From Aeromicrobium fastidiosum (GTDB lineage: Bacteria > Actinomycetota > Actinomycetes > Propionibacteriales > Nocardioidaceae), in contig NZ_JAGIOG010000001.1 in NCBI RefSeq assembly GCF_017876595.1, forward strand, positions 1,860,001 through 1,924,000: a DNA stretch of 64,000 nucleotides, given 5' to 3'. How positions within the stretch are numbered: the stretch's first letter is position 1; each line of letters opens with the position of its first letter. Of the stretch, positions 27,818 through 38,563 are shown piece after piece. Made by a program: the position numbers and the translations under genes. The notes under the pieces are model-generated. The model had not been told where the DNA came from. It did not search any database and saw only the letters and a program-made list of their open reading frames with translations.

Positions 27818-28594
27818 TCAGCAGGTGCGGAAGACGTAGCGTTTCGAGTCGCGCGGTGTGACGTCGCGGTCGCGCAGCAGGATCGACGCCCGTCCGGAGC
27901 GGGCAGCGCATGCGCGTCTGAAGGAGGCCCGCCCGTTGTCGGAGTACTCGATCTCGATGAGCCGCGTGCCGTACGTGCGCGTGTAGGCACCGCACTCGCG
28001 GTAGACCTCGCACTCCTCGGCGACGGCGAAGTCGAAGCCGAGCCCGAGGCGGCTCAGCTGCGGCGTGTTCTTCTGGGCGATCGCGGTGCCCGACGCGTGG
28101 GCCTCGCGCACGAGACGTCGTGCGAAGGCGATCGCCTGCTTCTTGGTCAGACGTCCCTTCGACCGGGTCCAGGAGTCGAGGTTGTCGGGCTCGACCGCCG
28201 CGAAGCCCTTGCGGTGGCACTGGTCGAACCAGGCACCGTTGAGCCGGCCGAGCTCCTCGCGCTTCGCGGAGGTGCGGATGTCGAGCAGCACCTCGTCGGG
28301 CCAGCCGGGGTCGCGGACGAGTTGCCCGTCGCCGTCGCGCAGCAGCAGGGTGGGGTGCTTCGCGCGCCACCACCGCAGCGTGCCGGGCTGGGTCTGGAAG
28401 GAGTTGACGTAGCAGATGGAGTAGCGGCCGGGTGCCGGCTGCTCGGACCGGTCGCGCGTCACGATCTGCACGTCCTGAGCCGGCTCATAGGCCCCGCCGA
28501 GCTGGTAATCTGCCACCCCCGCGGTGGGTGGCAGCGTCACGGGCGCGGCCGTCAGGGCCAGCACGGCCGCCCAGGACGCGAGCAGGGCGCTCAT
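27818..28594 (-). CDS. secreted GH114-like glycoside hydrolase
   Basis: 258 residues. A signal peptide (SALLASWAAVLALTAAPVT) precedes a TIM-barrel domain with the endo-alpha-1,4-polygalactosaminidase pattern: ICYVNSFQTQPG, LLDIRT, GFAAVEPDNLD and AIAQKNTPQLS. The acidic residues in VEPDN and AEECE are the likely catalytic ones. Family members cut galactosamine-containing exopolysaccharides. Its start overlaps the MmcQ/YjbR gene stop by four bases; read on the minus strand, truA, the YjbR gene and this gene form one run. Confidence 0.75.
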   Translation of the reverse strand: MSALLASWAAVLALTAAPVTLPPTAGVADYQLGGAYEPAQDVQIVTRDRSEQPAPGRYSICYVNSFQTQPGTLRWWRAKHPTLLLRDGDGQLVRDPGWPDEVLLDIRTSAKREELGRLNGAWFDQCHRKGFAAVEPDNLDSWTRSKGRLTKKQAIAFARRLVREAHASGTAIAQKNTPQLSRLGLGFDFAVAEECEVYRECGAYTRTYGTRLIEIEYSDNGRASFRRACAARSGRASILLRDRDVTPRDSKRYVFRTC

Positions 28595-28932
28595 GCGTCA
28601 CGCGCCGTGCGCACGGTCGCGGGCGCGACGAGGTACCAGGCCGCGTCGACGAGCTCGAACAGCTCATCGGCGTCCACCGCGTCGAGGTCGACGAGGACGT
28701 AGTCGTGGCCGTCGTAGTGAGGGGTCGTGTAGAACGCGGGGTCGGCGCCCTGCACGAGCGCCGCCTTGTCGGTCGCGGAGCAGCGCAGCGCGAATCCGCC
28801 GTCGGAGTCGGTGCGCAGCCGGCCCATGAGCTTGCCAGCGACCTTGACCGCGGGAGTTCCGTACGAGGTCGATTCGGCCACCTCGGGCAGGGTCGAGGCG
28901 AAGGTGACCACGTCGTCCCAGGTGACCGGCAT
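28591..28932 (-). CDS. MmcQ/YjbR family protein
   Basis: 113 residues, the normal length. Family features are a CyaY-like fold with STSYGTPAVKVAGKLMGRL early and DPAFYTTPHYDGHDYVLVDL later. It is probably a small nucleic-acid or protein-binding protein; no reaction is established for the family. It is 12 bases downstream of truA and overlaps the GH114-like gene by four. Confidence 0.8.
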   Translation of the reverse strand: MPVTWDDVVTFASTLPEVAESTSYGTPAVKVAGKLMGRLRTDSDGGFALRCSATDKAALVQGADPAFYTTPHYDGHDYVLVDLDAVDADELFELVDAAWYLVAPATVRTARDA

Positions 28933-28944
28933 GACTCGAGTGTC

Positions 28945-29757
28945 TCAGGTGCGGGAGGTCGCCGGGGGCTCGTCGCGCCGACGCCTGGACGCGACCGCTC
29001 GAGCGGCCAGGCCGCCGTCGTCCGGGTAGGTGACCTGCTCGAGCACCAGCCCGTGGGCCGGCATGACCGTGACTCGGGTGTCGCGGACAGCGTGGGCCAG
29101 CACCTCGGCCGACCAGGCCGGCTCGAACCGTCCCTCTCCCACCGCGACGAGGGCACCCATGAGTGCCCGCACCATGGAGTGGCAGAACGCGTCGGCGCGG
29201 ACCGTCGTCTCGACCAGGTCGCCCGACCGGACGGTGCTGAGCTCGAGGAGCGTCCTGATCGTGGTGGCCCCCTCCCGCCGGCGGCAGAAGGCGGCGAAGT
29301 CGTGCTCGCCGAGCAGGTGGGCACCGGCGGCGTTCATGGCGTCGACGTCGAGTGGGCGTCGCCAGGCCACGACCGTCCCGCGGACCAAGGGATCGGGGCC
29401 GGCCGGAGCGTCGCAGATGCGGTAGACGTAGCGGCGCTCGACAGCGGCGAACCGGGCGTCGAAGCCGGGAGGGGCCACCGACAGCGACCGCAGGGCGATG
29501 TCGGACGGCAGGAGTCGTCGCAGGCGACGCTCGAGCGTGGACGGGTCGACGTCGTCGAGGTCGACGTGTGCGACCTGACCGCGGGCATGCACGCCCGCAT
29601 CGGTGCGTCCCGCGCACGTGAGCTGAGGGGGCGCCTCGAGGCGCAGGACCGTGCCGATCGCCCGCTCGACCTCGCCCTGGACGGTGCGGAGGCCCGGCTG
29701 GGTGGCCCAGCCACGGAAGTCGGTCCCGTCGTAGGACAGGTCGAGTCGCAAGCGCAC
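28945..29757 (-). CDS. truA: tRNA pseudouridine synthase A
   Basis: 270 residues. It makes pseudouridine at positions 38-40 of tRNA anticodon arms. The catalytic Asp53 lies in [18 protein letters not shown], and the second domain keeps [14 protein letters not shown]. The GTG start (29755-29757) has TAGCGT six bases upstream and no Shine-Dalgarno sequence, so it is likely leaderless. truA usually follows rplQ directly in actinobacteria; here about 4 kb lies between. Confidence 0.95.
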   Translation of the reverse strand: MRLRLDLSYDGTDFRGWATQPGLRTVQGEVERAIGTVLRLEAPPQLTCAGRTDAGVHARGQVAHVDLDDVDPSTLERRLRRLLPSDIALRSLSVAPPGFDARFAAVERRYVYRICDAPAGPDPLVRGTVVAWRRPLDVDAMNAAGAHLLGEHDFAAFCRRREGATTIRTLLELSTVRSGDLVETTVRADAFCHSMVRALMGALVAVGEGRFEPAWSAEVLAHAVRDTRVTVMPAHGLVLEQVTYPDDGGLAARAVASRRRRDEPPATSRT

Positions 29758-29855
29758 CCGGCCACGCTACCGGTTGCGAGCCGCCTTCCCGGATCACCGG
29801 GCCGGGCGCGGCAACCTCCAGTACCGTGAGGTTCTCACCGACCTCAGGAGTCCGC

Positions 29856-31487
29856 ATGCGCCGCCTCGCGTCCAGGTCCGCAGCGCCCGCGATCGCGCTG
29901 GTCTTCGGCCTGCTGGTGGCTCCTGCGGCCGGCGCAGACGAGCCGGGACGGCCCACTGGGCCGTCCGTCGCGGTCCTGAGCACGGGCGAAGAGCCGGTGG
30001 CGTCCGGTCTGGTCGTCACGACGACGCGCAGCAGCGCGAGCATCGAAGCCGTGACGATGGATCTGTCCGCGGGGTCACTCGCGGTCGACGGCGTCGCGGC
30101 TGGCCCGGGACCCACACGGGTCGTCAGCTTCAACGAGCCGGTGCCCGGTGCCGTCGCCACCCGGCTGGCCGCCGAGCTGGAGTTGCGATCCGGGGTGAGC
30201 GATGCCGAACCCGACTACGTGCGCACGACGGCCGACGCGCCGCCCGTGGCGGTCAACGACCCGTTCTTCCCGGCGCAGAAGAACCTGTGGGACACGGCAC
30301 TGCCGGGCGGTGGCTACAGCACGCACGCTCCCGTCTTCTGGCAGCAGACCATGGGCACGCCCGGCGTCCGCGTCGCGGTGCTCGACACAGGGCGAACGTC
30401 GCACCCGGACCTGTCGTGGTCGCCTGGGTACGACGCCGTAAACCTCGACAGTGACCCCACCGACCCCGGAGACTTCCACGGCACGCACGTGGCCGGCACC
30501 GTCGCAGCGCTGGCCGGCAACCGCAGGGGCGTGGCCGGAGTCGCACCCGGTGTCTCGCTCGTGCCGGTCAGGGTCCTGGACGCCGAAGGATCGGGCAGTG
30601 ACTCCGTGATCGCCCGAGGCATCCGGTGGGCGTCCGGTTCGCCGCAGACGGGCGTGCCCACCAACGCGAATCCGGTCCAGGTCATCTCGATGTCGTTGGC
30701 GGGCCCGGGTCCGTGCACCACGACGCTGGCCAGCGCGATCAGCTCCGCCCGCAGCCGCGGTGTCGTGGTGATCGCCGCAGCTGGCAACGCCGCCAAGGAC
30801 GCGGCCGGATACTCCCCGGCCAACTGCCCCGGTGTCATCACGGTCGGCGCGACAGATGACTCTGGTGCCCGGGCGTCGTTCTCGAACTTCGGCCCGACGG
30901 TCGACATCTCGGCACCGGGAGTCAGGGTGCTCTCGACGTACGCCGAGACCTCCGCCGGGGGCCAAGATCTGTACGCCCGCCTGTCGGGCACCAGCATGGC
31001 CACTCCGGCCGTCGCGGGAGCGGCCGCGCTGTTGGCGTCTGTGGGCATGTCAGGAGCCCAGATCGAGGCTGCTCTGCCGGCCATGGTGCAGCCCGCCACG
31101 AGCCCGGCGACAGCGGGAGTGCTCGACCTCGGACGCGCTCCGGGCTTGACGTCCCGTGCGGCAGCGCCGCCCGCCGCACCGCGCAAGGTATCGACCTCGG
31201 TGTCGGCCAGGACCGCCACCAGCTTCGTGCGCAAGGGCGGACGAGCGGTCGTGCGCGTCACTTTGCGAGCCCCGTCGGGCGCCAGCCGTCCGACAGGACG
31301 CATCCGGCTGTTCGACGGGTCGAGAGTCGTCCGCTCGGCCTATGTGTCGGTCGGCCGCAACGGCAGCATCACGGTCAAGACGCCGCGCCTCAAGCGCAAG
31401 GGCATCCACCGGCTGCGGGTCATCTATGACGGTGGAGGAGTGTTCCTGGGCAGCAGGTCCGTCGTCCGCTCGGTCAGGGTCAGGTAG
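29856..31487 (+). CDS. secreted subtilisin-like serine protease (S8) with C-terminal Ig-like domain
   Basis: 543 residues from the ATG that follows CAGGAG; an earlier GTG at 29826 is less likely because a signal peptide begins right after the chosen start. A prodomain spans about residues 35-125. The catalytic triad is Asp177 (VAVLDTG), His208 (FHGTHVAGT) and Ser380 (LSGTSMATP), with the oxyanion Asn in AAAGNAAKD. The last 95 residues form an Ig-like domain ending VVRSVRVR, like the end of the CHAP protein. Secreted or wall-linked. Confidence 0.9.
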   Translation: MRRLASRSAAPAIALVFGLLVAPAAGADEPGRPTGPSVAVLSTGEEPVASGLVVTTTRSSASIEAVTMDLSAGSLAVDGVAAGPGPTRVVSFNEPVPGAVATRLAAELELRSGVSDAEPDYVRTTADAPPVAVNDPFFPAQKNLWDTALPGGGYSTHAPVFWQQTMGTPGVRVAVLDTGRTSHPDLSWSPGYDAVNLDSDPTDPGDFHGTHVAGTVAALAGNRRGVAGVAPGVSLVPVRVLDAEGSGSDSVIARGIRWASGSPQTGVPTNANPVQVISMSLAGPGPCTTTLASAISSARSRGVVVIAAAGNAAKDAAGYSPANCPGVITVGATDDSGARASFSNFGPTVDISAPGVRVLSTYAETSAGGQDLYARLSGTSMATPAVAGAAALLASVGMSGAQIEAALPAMVQPATSPATAGVLDLGRAPGLTSRAAAPPAAPRKVSTSVSARTATSFVRKGGRAVVRVTLRAPSGASRPTGRIRLFDGSRVVRSAYVSVGRNGSITVKTPRLKRKGIHRLRVIYDGGGVFLGSRSVVRSVRVR

Positions 31488-31495
31488 CCCGCATA

Positions 31496-31535
31496 CGCCG
31501 AGGGCCCCCACCGCGAACGGTGGGAGCCCTCGGCG
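31496..31535. terminator. bidirectional terminator between subtilase and gltA
   Basis: An 18-bp stem with one mismatch (31496-31513 with 31518-31535) closes a stable CGAA loop. It lies between two convergent genes, five bases from the gltA stop, and is the longest stem found in the window. Confidence 0.85.
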
Positions 31536-31539
31536 CGTG

Positions 31540-32838
<1,299 letters not shown>

Positions 32839-32972
32839 GATGGGTCTCCTGTGACGTGAAAGACGGAGCGGCCTTGATGGTGCCGTTCACCATTCAACCT
32901 AGACGTGAGGGAAGACTCATCACGAGCGGGGTCGTCCGGAAGGGTGGCGGAGGCCACTGCGGGGGGCTCGTT

Positions 32973-33002
32973 TTGACCTTCTCGGTCGTGGCCGGTTAAC
33001 CT
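32973..33002 (+). promoter_or_regulatory. promoter of rplM-rpsI-glmM
   Basis: TTGACC (32973-32978), an 18-base spacer and TAACCT (32997-33002) make a good housekeeping promoter about 100 bases before rplM. It lies in the 265-base gap shared with divergent gltA, whose own promoter could not be placed with confidence. Confidence 0.65.
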
Positions 33003-33103
33003 AGTGTGTCGATGTGCCCAGCCATTCGCGTCCGGGCACCGACCGCCGCAGAGCTGGATGCAGATTCGCCAGCCACCACCCCCAAGAACGAGAAGGTCAC
33101 GCC

Positions 33104-33547
33104 GTGCGCACGTTCAGCCCCAAGCCGTCTGACATCACCCGTCAGTGGCACGTCATCGACGCCCAGGACATCGTCCTCGGCCGTCTCGCCGTCCAGGCTG
33201 CGACGCTGCTGCGCGGCAAGCACAAGCCGACCTACGCGCCGCACGTCGACGGTGGCGACTTCGTCATCATCGTCAACGCCGAGAAGGTGGCCCTGTCGGG
33301 CAACAAGCGCACCGACAAGCTCGCCTACCGTCACAGCGGCTACCCGGGTGGACTCAAGTCCATCGCGTACGGCGACCTGCTCGACAAGGATGCCCGCAAG
33401 GCGATCGAGAAGTCGGTCCGCGGCATGCTCCCCAAGAACCGTCTGGGCGATCAGCTGATCACGAAGCTCAAGGTCTACTCCGGCCCCGAGCACCCGCACA
33501 GCGCCCAGAAGCCCCAGCCGTTCGAGATCACGCAGATCTCCCAGTAA
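33104..33547 (+). CDS. rplM: 50S ribosomal protein L13
   Basis: 147 residues. The GTG start follows AGAAGG by seven bases and gives [20 protein letters not shown]. The segment [20 protein letters not shown] and the later [13 protein letters not shown] are family signatures. L13 is an early assembly protein of the 50S. Transcribed with rpsI, 11 bases downstream. Confidence 0.96.
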   Translation: MRTFSPKPSDITRQWHVIDAQDIVLGRLAVQAATLLRGKHKPTYAPHVDGGDFVIIVNAEKVALSGNKRTDKLAYRHSGYPGGLKSIAYGDLLDKDARKAIEKSVRGMLPKNRLGDQLITKLKVYSGPEHPHSAQKPQPFEITQISQ

Positions 33548-33558
33548 GGACGAACATC

Positions 33559-34050
33559 GTGACCGAGACCGCTACAGAAGACTTCACGCCCAACGCCGAC
33601 GGCGTCGCGTACACCTCCGAGACCGCTGGTTCCGCGGCTGTCTCCGACAAGCCGGCGACGATCGCTCCCGGTGCTGCGACGGGCCGCCGCAAGGAGGCCA
33701 TCGCCCGCGTGCGCATCGTCCCCGGCACCGGCGTCTGGACCGTCAACGGCAAGCCGCTCGAGGAGTACCTCCCCAACAAGCTGCACCAGCAGATCGCCAA
33801 GGAGGCCTTCGCCGAGACCGGTCTGCAGGACCGCTTCGACGTCATCGCCCGGGTCACCGGCGGCGGCATGACGGGTCAGGCCGGCGCTCTGCGTCTCGGC
33901 GTCGCCCGCTCGCTCAACCAGATCGACGAAGAGGCCAACCGCCCGGTCCTCAAGAAGGCCGGACTCCTGACGCGCGACTCGCGCATCAAGGAGCGCAAGA
34001 AGGCTGGTCTCAAGAAGGCGCGCAAGGCACCTCAGTACAGCAAGCGCTGA
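33559..34050 (+). CDS. rpsI: 30S ribosomal protein S9
   Basis: 163 residues. An acidic, low-complexity N-terminal extension of about 38 residues precedes the core ([19 protein letters not shown]). The C-terminal tail ends QYSKR, whose last arginine touches the P-site tRNA. The GTG start follows AAGGA. N-terminal extensions of this sort are usual in actinobacterial S9. glmM begins six bases after the stop. Confidence 0.96.
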   Translation: MTETATEDFTPNADGVAYTSETAGSAAVSDKPATIAPGAATGRRKEAIARVRIVPGTGVWTVNGKPLEEYLPNKLHQQIAKEAFAETGLQDRFDVIARVTGGGMTGQAGALRLGVARSLNQIDEEANRPVLKKAGLLTRDSRIKERKKAGLKKARKAPQYSKR

Positions 34051-34056
34051 TCCCAC

Positions 34057-35403
34057 GTGGGCCGCATCTTTGGCACCGATGGCGTTCGCGGAGTCGCGAA
34101 TCGTGATCTGACCGCCGAGCTCGCCGTCGACCTCGCGGTCGCCGCGGCCCACGTCCTGGGAGAGGTCGGTGCGTTCGCCGACCAGCGCCCCACAGCAGTC
34201 GTGGCCCGCGATCCCCGCGCCTCAGGAGAATTCCTGGAGGCCGCGGTGGTCGCGGGTCTTGCGTCTGCCGGGGTCGACGTGCACCGGCTCGGGGTCGTGC
34301 CGACTCCCGGGGCGGCGTATCTGACGTCCCACCTCGCCGCCGACATGGGCGTCATGATCTCGGCGAGCCACAACGCGATGCCCGACAACGGCATCAAGTT
34401 CCTGGCCCGTGGCGGGCTCAAGCTCGACGACGACCTCGAGCTGCTCATCGAGCAGCGCCTCGAGGAGCCCTGGGAACGGCCCACCGGTGCTGACGTGGGG
34501 CGCATCGGTGACAGCCACGCCGGTGTCGCCGCCTACGTCAAGCACCTCGTGACGTCGACGCCGCGCAGTCTCGAGGGGCTCACGGTCGTCCTCGACTGTG
34601 CCAACGGCGCCGCTTTCGAGGTCGGTCCGCAGGTGTTCGAGCAGCTCGGCGCCACGGTCATCTCGATCCACGCCGAGCCCGATGGTCTCAACATCAACGA
34701 GAACTGCGGGTCGACGCACCTCGACGACCTGCAGAAGGCCGTCGTCGAGCACGGTGCCGACGTCGGCTTCGCCTTCGACGGCGACGCCGACCGCTGCCTC
34801 GCGGTCGACCAGACCGGCGCGATCGTCGACGGCGACCACATCCTGGCGATCCTGGCGCTCGCCGCGCACGACGCCGGGACGCTCGTCGACGACACCGTCG
34901 TGGCCACCGTCATGAGCAACCTCGGCTTCGTGCAGGCGCTCTCCGCGGCGGGTCTCACGGTCATCCAGACCGCGGTCGGCGACCGTTACGTGTTGGAGGC
35001 GATGCGGGCCGGCGGGTTCAACCTGGGCGGCGAGCAGTCGGGGCACGTCATCATGGGCGACTACGCCACGACCGGTGACGGCGTGCTCACGGCGACGCAC
35101 CTGGCCGCTCGCATGCGCGAGACGGGTTCGTCGCTGTCGCAGCTGGCCTCGGTCATGACCCGGCTGCCGCAGGTGCTGGTCAACGTCCCCGACGTCGACA
35201 AGTCCCGGGCCGACACCGACCCCACGCTGCTCGGCGAGGTCGCGATCGCGACGGCGGGGCTCGGTGACAGCGGCCGGGTGCTGCTGCGGCAGTCGGGCAC
35301 CGAGCCGCTCGTGCGGGTCATGGTCGAGGCTGCGACGCACGAGGAGGCCTCGTCGGTGGCCCAGCACCTCGCGGGCGTCGTCCGCACGACCCTCGGCCGC
35401 TGA
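34057..35403 (+). CDS. glmM: phosphoglucosamine mutase
   Basis: 448 residues. It converts glucosamine-6-phosphate to glucosamine-1-phosphate for UDP-GlcNAc and peptidoglycan synthesis. The phosphorylated Ser104 lies in [12 protein letters not shown], the metal loop is FDGDADR, the sugar loop GGEQSGH and the phosphate loop [12 protein letters not shown]. The GTG start gives [12 protein letters not shown]. glmS, the preceding step of the pathway, is about 26 kb downstream in this window. Confidence 0.96.
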   Translation: MGRIFGTDGVRGVANRDLTAELAVDLAVAAAHVLGEVGAFADQRPTAVVARDPRASGEFLEAAVVAGLASAGVDVHRLGVVPTPGAAYLTSHLAADMGVMISASHNAMPDNGIKFLARGGLKLDDDLELLIEQRLEEPWERPTGADVGRIGDSHAGVAAYVKHLVTSTPRSLEGLTVVLDCANGAAFEVGPQVFEQLGATVISIHAEPDGLNINENCGSTHLDDLQKAVVEHGADVGFAFDGDADRCLAVDQTGAIVDGDHILAILALAAHDAGTLVDDTVVATVMSNLGFVQALSAAGLTVIQTAVGDRYVLEAMRAGGFNLGGEQSGHVIMGDYATTGDGVLTATHLAARMRETGSSLSQLASVMTRLPQVLVNVPDVDKSRADTDPTLLGEVAIATAGLGDSGRVLLRQSGTEPLVRVMVEAATHEEASSVAQHLAGVVRTTLGR

Positions 35404-35411
35404 CCCTCCCC

Positions 35412-35491
35412 GCGACTGGCGCAGTTCTGCGGTTCTGGGACGGCGTGTCGCGCGAGTATGTGCCACTCGGCAGCCGGTTTGCGCCACTCGC
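35412..35491. repeat. 80-bp palindromic element, left copy of an inverted pair
   Basis: Its reverse complement matches 36487-36566 at 67 of 80 positions without gaps. Its own ends pair (GCGACTGGCGCA with TGCGCCACTCGC, one mismatch), so each copy can fold into a hairpin. It fills the gap between glmM and the double-GNAT gene. Confidence 0.85.
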
Positions 35492-35499
35492 GCTCGTCC

Positions 35500-35505
35500 T
35501 AGACT
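35500..35505 (+). promoter_or_regulatory. -10 element for a leaderless start
   Basis: TAGACT lies six bases before the GTG of the double-GNAT gene, and no Shine-Dalgarno sequence is present. Transcription would start at or next to the initiation codon. Confidence 0.5.
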
Positions 35506-35511
35506 GAGACC

Positions 35512-36480
35512 GTGGCCCGGGTGGACGAGATTGACGTCGCCGATCCGTCGGCCTTTGACGAGTTCCACGACGTCTACCTGCGCTCGTCGGGCCGGCCGTT
35601 CGATGCTCCGTGGCTGCCGGCCGAGAAGCGCGTCAACCTGACCGATGATGCGTACGCCGCCAAGGTCGCGGTGATCGGTCGTGACGACGCGGGTGCGCCG
35701 GTGGCCGCCGGCTGGTGCGTCATGCCGCTGAGCGACAACACGAGGTTCGCGTTCGTCGAGGTGTTCGTGCCGCCGGAGCATCGTCGTCGAGGCCACGGCA
35801 CGCGACTGCTCGACCGTCTGCTTGCGATGGCCCGCTCCCACGGCCGGACCACGGCGTTCTCGATGCCCGCCTGGGCCGTCGAGGCCGAGGGCGACGCGGG
35901 CCGGTGGTTCGCCGAGGCGCACGGGTTCGAGCTCGACATCCTCGACGCGGTCCGCGAGCTCGCGCTCCCGGCGACCCTGCCGCCCCTGCGGCTGGCACCC
36001 GGATACACGCTCGGGACGTGGCGCGGGGCGTGCCCCGACGAGCTGGTCGACGAGTACGCCGAGCTGCGTCGCATGCTGACGTCGGAGGCACCGAGTGGCG
36101 AGGCCGGGCTGGAGGACGAGCACTGGGACGCCGAGCGCGTCCGCAAGGACGAGGCCGACCTGGTACGAGTCGGTCGCACGATGCAGGTGGTCGTGGCGCG
36201 TGCGGCCGGCGGCGGGCTCGCAGGCCACACCCAGCTCGCCTTCGCGGGCGACGGTGTGGACGTCTACCAGTGGGACACGTTGGTGCGACGCGAGCACCGG
36301 GGCCACGGTCTGGGGCTGGCGCTCAAGATCCGCGCGATGCAGGCCTCGGCCGACCTGCTCGAGGGGAGGAGGCGCGTCACGACCTTCAACGCCGCGAGCA
36401 ACCGGCACATGATCGCCGTCAACGAGAAGCTGGGTTTTCGGCAGACGGCGTGGACGGGCGAGTACGTCCGCGCGATCTGA
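35512..36480 (+). CDS. double-domain GNAT acetyltransferase
   Basis: 322 residues made of two GNAT domains, an arrangement like mycothiol synthase MshD. The acetyl-CoA loops are both intact: EHRRRGHGTRLL (about residue 88) and EHRGHGLGLALK (about residue 261). The second domain ends NEKLGFRQTAWTGEY, the usual GNAT closing strand. Substrate unknown; similarity to MshD is in layout only. It is bracketed by 80-bp inverted repeats and sits between glmM and coaA. Confidence 0.85.
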   Translation: MARVDEIDVADPSAFDEFHDVYLRSSGRPFDAPWLPAEKRVNLTDDAYAAKVAVIGRDDAGAPVAAGWCVMPLSDNTRFAFVEVFVPPEHRRRGHGTRLLDRLLAMARSHGRTTAFSMPAWAVEAEGDAGRWFAEAHGFELDILDAVRELALPATLPPLRLAPGYTLGTWRGACPDELVDEYAELRRMLTSEAPSGEAGLEDEHWDAERVRKDEADLVRVGRTMQVVVARAAGGGLAGHTQLAFAGDGVDVYQWDTLVRREHRGHGLGLALKIRAMQASADLLEGRRRVTTFNAASNRHMIAVNEKLGFRQTAWTGEYVRAI

Positions 36481-36486
36481 GACCGC

Positions 36487-36566
36487 GCGAGTGGCGCAAA
36501 CCGGTCGCCGAGTGGCGCATTCTCGCGGGAAACGCCGTCTCGAAAACACCGAACTGCGCCACTCGC
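36487..36566. repeat. 80-bp palindromic element, right copy of an inverted pair
   Basis: Ends are perfect 12-bp inverted repeats (GCGAGTGGCGCA at 36487-36498, TGCGCCACTCGC at 36555-36566), with another GAGTGGCGCA at 36510-36519. It starts seven bases after the GNAT stop and ends 14 bases from the coaA stop. Confidence 0.85.
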
Positions 36567-36579
36567 GGAACTTGGGGGG

Positions 36580-37521
36580 TCAGATCTTGCGGAGGCGGAC
36601 CCAGTCGACGGCGTGGTCGGAGCCCTTGCGGAGCACGAGCGAGGCGCGGCCCCGGGTCGTCGCAATGTTCTCCTTCAGGTTGGGCCAGTTGATCGAGTCC
36701 CACAGCTCGCTGGCCCGCTGCACCGCCTCGTCGTCGGTGAACGCGCTGTAGCGGTGGAAGTACGACTCCGGATCGGCGAAGGCGGTCTTGCGCAGGGCCA
36801 GGAACCGGTCGATGTACCAGCGCCGCAGGTCCTTGCCGGAGGCGTCGACGTAGATCGAGAAGTCGAAGAAGTCGCTGACCGCGAGACCGGGGGAGCCGTC
36901 GCCGCGCGGACGGGCGGGTGCGAGCACGTTGAGTCCCTCGACGATGACGATGTCGGGCTCCTTGACCGTCACCAGCTCGTCGGTGCGGTCGTACGTCAGG
37001 TGGGAGTAGACCGGTGCCGTGACGACCTCGACCCCCGACTTGACCTCCATGACGAACCGCAGCAGCGCCTTGCGGTCGTAGGACTCCGGGAAGCCCTTGC
37101 GGTCGAGGATGCCGCGACGCTCCAGCTCGGCATTGGGGAACAGGAAGCCGTCGGTCGTCACGAGCTCGACGACGGGGTGGTCGGGCGACTGCGCCAGCAG
37201 CTCGCGCAGCAGCCGGGCCGTCGTCGACTTGCCCGCCGCCACCGACCCGGCGATGCCGATGACGAACGGCGTGCGACGCGACTGCGGTGCGTGCAGGAAC
37301 TCCTCGGTCGCCTCGTACAGCGCTCCGGCGAGGCGCACGCGCATGCTGATGAGCTGCGTCATCGGCAGGTAGACCTGGCGGACCTCCTCGAGGTCGAGCT
37401 CGTCGCCGATGCCCCGGACCCGCTCGACCTCGTCGGGTGCCAGAGGCTGTGGCGCGTCGCCCGCAAGCTCGGCCCACGCGGCCCGTTCGAGCTCGACATA
37501 CGGGGAGTGCTCGCGCGTCAT
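36580..37521 (-). CDS. coaA: pantothenate kinase, type I
   Basis: 313 residues. It phosphorylates pantothenate, the first step of coenzyme A synthesis. The P-loop is GIAGSVAAGKSTTARLL, with YDRKALLRFVMEVKSG, VYSHLTYD and EGLNVLAP downstream; the protein ends VDWVRLRKI. The ATG at 37519-37521 (MTREHSPYVELERAAW) is the normal N-terminus. CAGAAT lies six bases upstream, suggesting a leaderless message. Divergent from the type VII island. Confidence 0.95.
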   Translation of the reverse strand: MTREHSPYVELERAAWAELAGDAPQPLAPDEVERVRGIGDELDLEEVRQVYLPMTQLISMRVRLAGALYEATEEFLHAPQSRRTPFVIGIAGSVAAGKSTTARLLRELLAQSPDHPVVELVTTDGFLFPNAELERRGILDRKGFPESYDRKALLRFVMEVKSGVEVVTAPVYSHLTYDRTDELVTVKEPDIVIVEGLNVLAPARPRGDGSPGLAVSDFFDFSIYVDASGKDLRRWYIDRFLALRKTAFADPESYFHRYSAFTDDEAVQRASELWDSINWPNLKENIATTRGRASLVLRKGSDHAVDWVRLRKI

Positions 37522-37723
37522 GATCTCATTCTGGCGGCTCGGCGACGGGCAGCACCACGGGGTACCGGCGGAAGGCCCTGATCGGGAGGCGTGGCGTCCT
37601 CGTCGGTCGGCACGTGGTGTCCCCAATTACGAGGACACCGCCCGGTTCTGCCTGCGCGCCACATGAGTGCTCTGCCAGCATCGTCGCGTCATGCCGGCGC
37701 GCGCATTCATCGAGAGGTAGGTC
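37522..37723. promoter_or_regulatory. gap between coaA and the type VII-like island
   Basis: 202 bases without a gene. A 7-bp hairpin pairs GGTGTCC (37616-37622) with GGACACC (37633-37639). AGAGG lies just before the PP2C start. The island promoter should be here but no convincing -35/-10 pair was found, which may mean an alternative sigma factor. Confidence 0.35.
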
Positions 37724-38563
37724 GTGTCCCCAGAACCAACAGCGTGCCTGTCCTGGACGCCGAGCGGCGGCGACGCGCTTGCGGTCCGTGCCGCGGCAGG
37801 GACCCATGTCGGCCTGGTCCGGGGTCACAACGAGGACGCCTGGTCGATCGATCCGCCGGTCTTCGTCGTCGCCGACGGCATGGGCGGACACGACGCCGGT
37901 GACGTCGCAAGTCATCTCGTGATCGAGGCGTTCCGTGAGCTCGCCGGAACCACGCACGTCGCCATGGCTGACATGGATCGCTGTGTCCGCAGCGCGAAGT
38001 CGCTCGTGGACGCCCTGTCGCCCGGCGAGCGGGGGGCACCCGGGTCCACGTTGGTCGCCGCGGGCTACACACGGCAGGACGACGTCCCCTTCTGGTTGAT
38101 CGCGAACGTGGGCGACTCGCGGGCCTACTCGTGGCGAGCCGGCGTGCTGGAGCAGGTCAGCCGTGACCACTCCGTGGTCCAGGAGCTCATCGAGGCCGGC
38201 GAGATCGACGACGCAGAGGCGCGCCACCATCCGGACCGACACGTCATCACCCGTGCGATCGGCGCACTGGAGGACGCTGTCGCCGAGTTCGCGATGATTC
38301 CCCTGCTGCCGGGAGCCCGGCTGCTGCTCTGCTCGGACGGGCTCAGCAGCGAGATCGACGACGACCAGATCAGTCGGGTGCTGGCCAGCGTCCCCTCGCC
38401 GGACGACGCCGTGGAAGCGCTGATCGCTGCCGCCCTCGCCGCAGGCGGGCGGGACAACGTGACGGCTCTGCTGATCGACGCCGTGGGTGTGCAGGCGGTC
38501 GACGAGACCACGCTGACCGGTGGAACCAGGCTCGACGAGGACACGTTGAGGTCGGCGCTGTGA
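37724..38563 (+). CDS. PP2C-type protein Ser/Thr phosphatase
   Basis: 279 residues, cytoplasmic, no membrane segment. All PP2C metal-site motifs are present: [39 protein letters not shown] and [13 protein letters not shown]. It should reverse phosphorylation by the kinase encoded two genes downstream. It is the first gene of the island; GTG start with AGAGG upstream; the stop overlaps the next gene by four bases. Confidence 0.9.
   Translation: MSPEPTACLSWTPSGGDALAVRAAAGTHVGLVRGHNEDAWSIDPPVFVVADGMGGHDAGDVASHLVIEAFRELAGTTHVAMADMDRCVRSAKSLVDALSPGERGAPGSTLVAAGYTRQDDVPFWLIANVGDSRAYSWRAGVLEQVSRDHSVVQELIEAGEIDDAEARHHPDRHVITRAIGALEDAVAEFAMIPLLPGARLLLCSDGLSSEIDDDQISRVLASVPSPDDAVEALIAAALAAGGRDNVTALLIDAVGVQAVDETTLTGGTRLDEDTLRSAL

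Noticed and set aside
34222..36549. 775-codon minus-strand open frame across glmM and the GNAT gene
   Set aside because: Antisense to glmM and the GNAT gene, which carry complete catalytic motifs. It crosses an intergenic repeat and has no recognisable domain.
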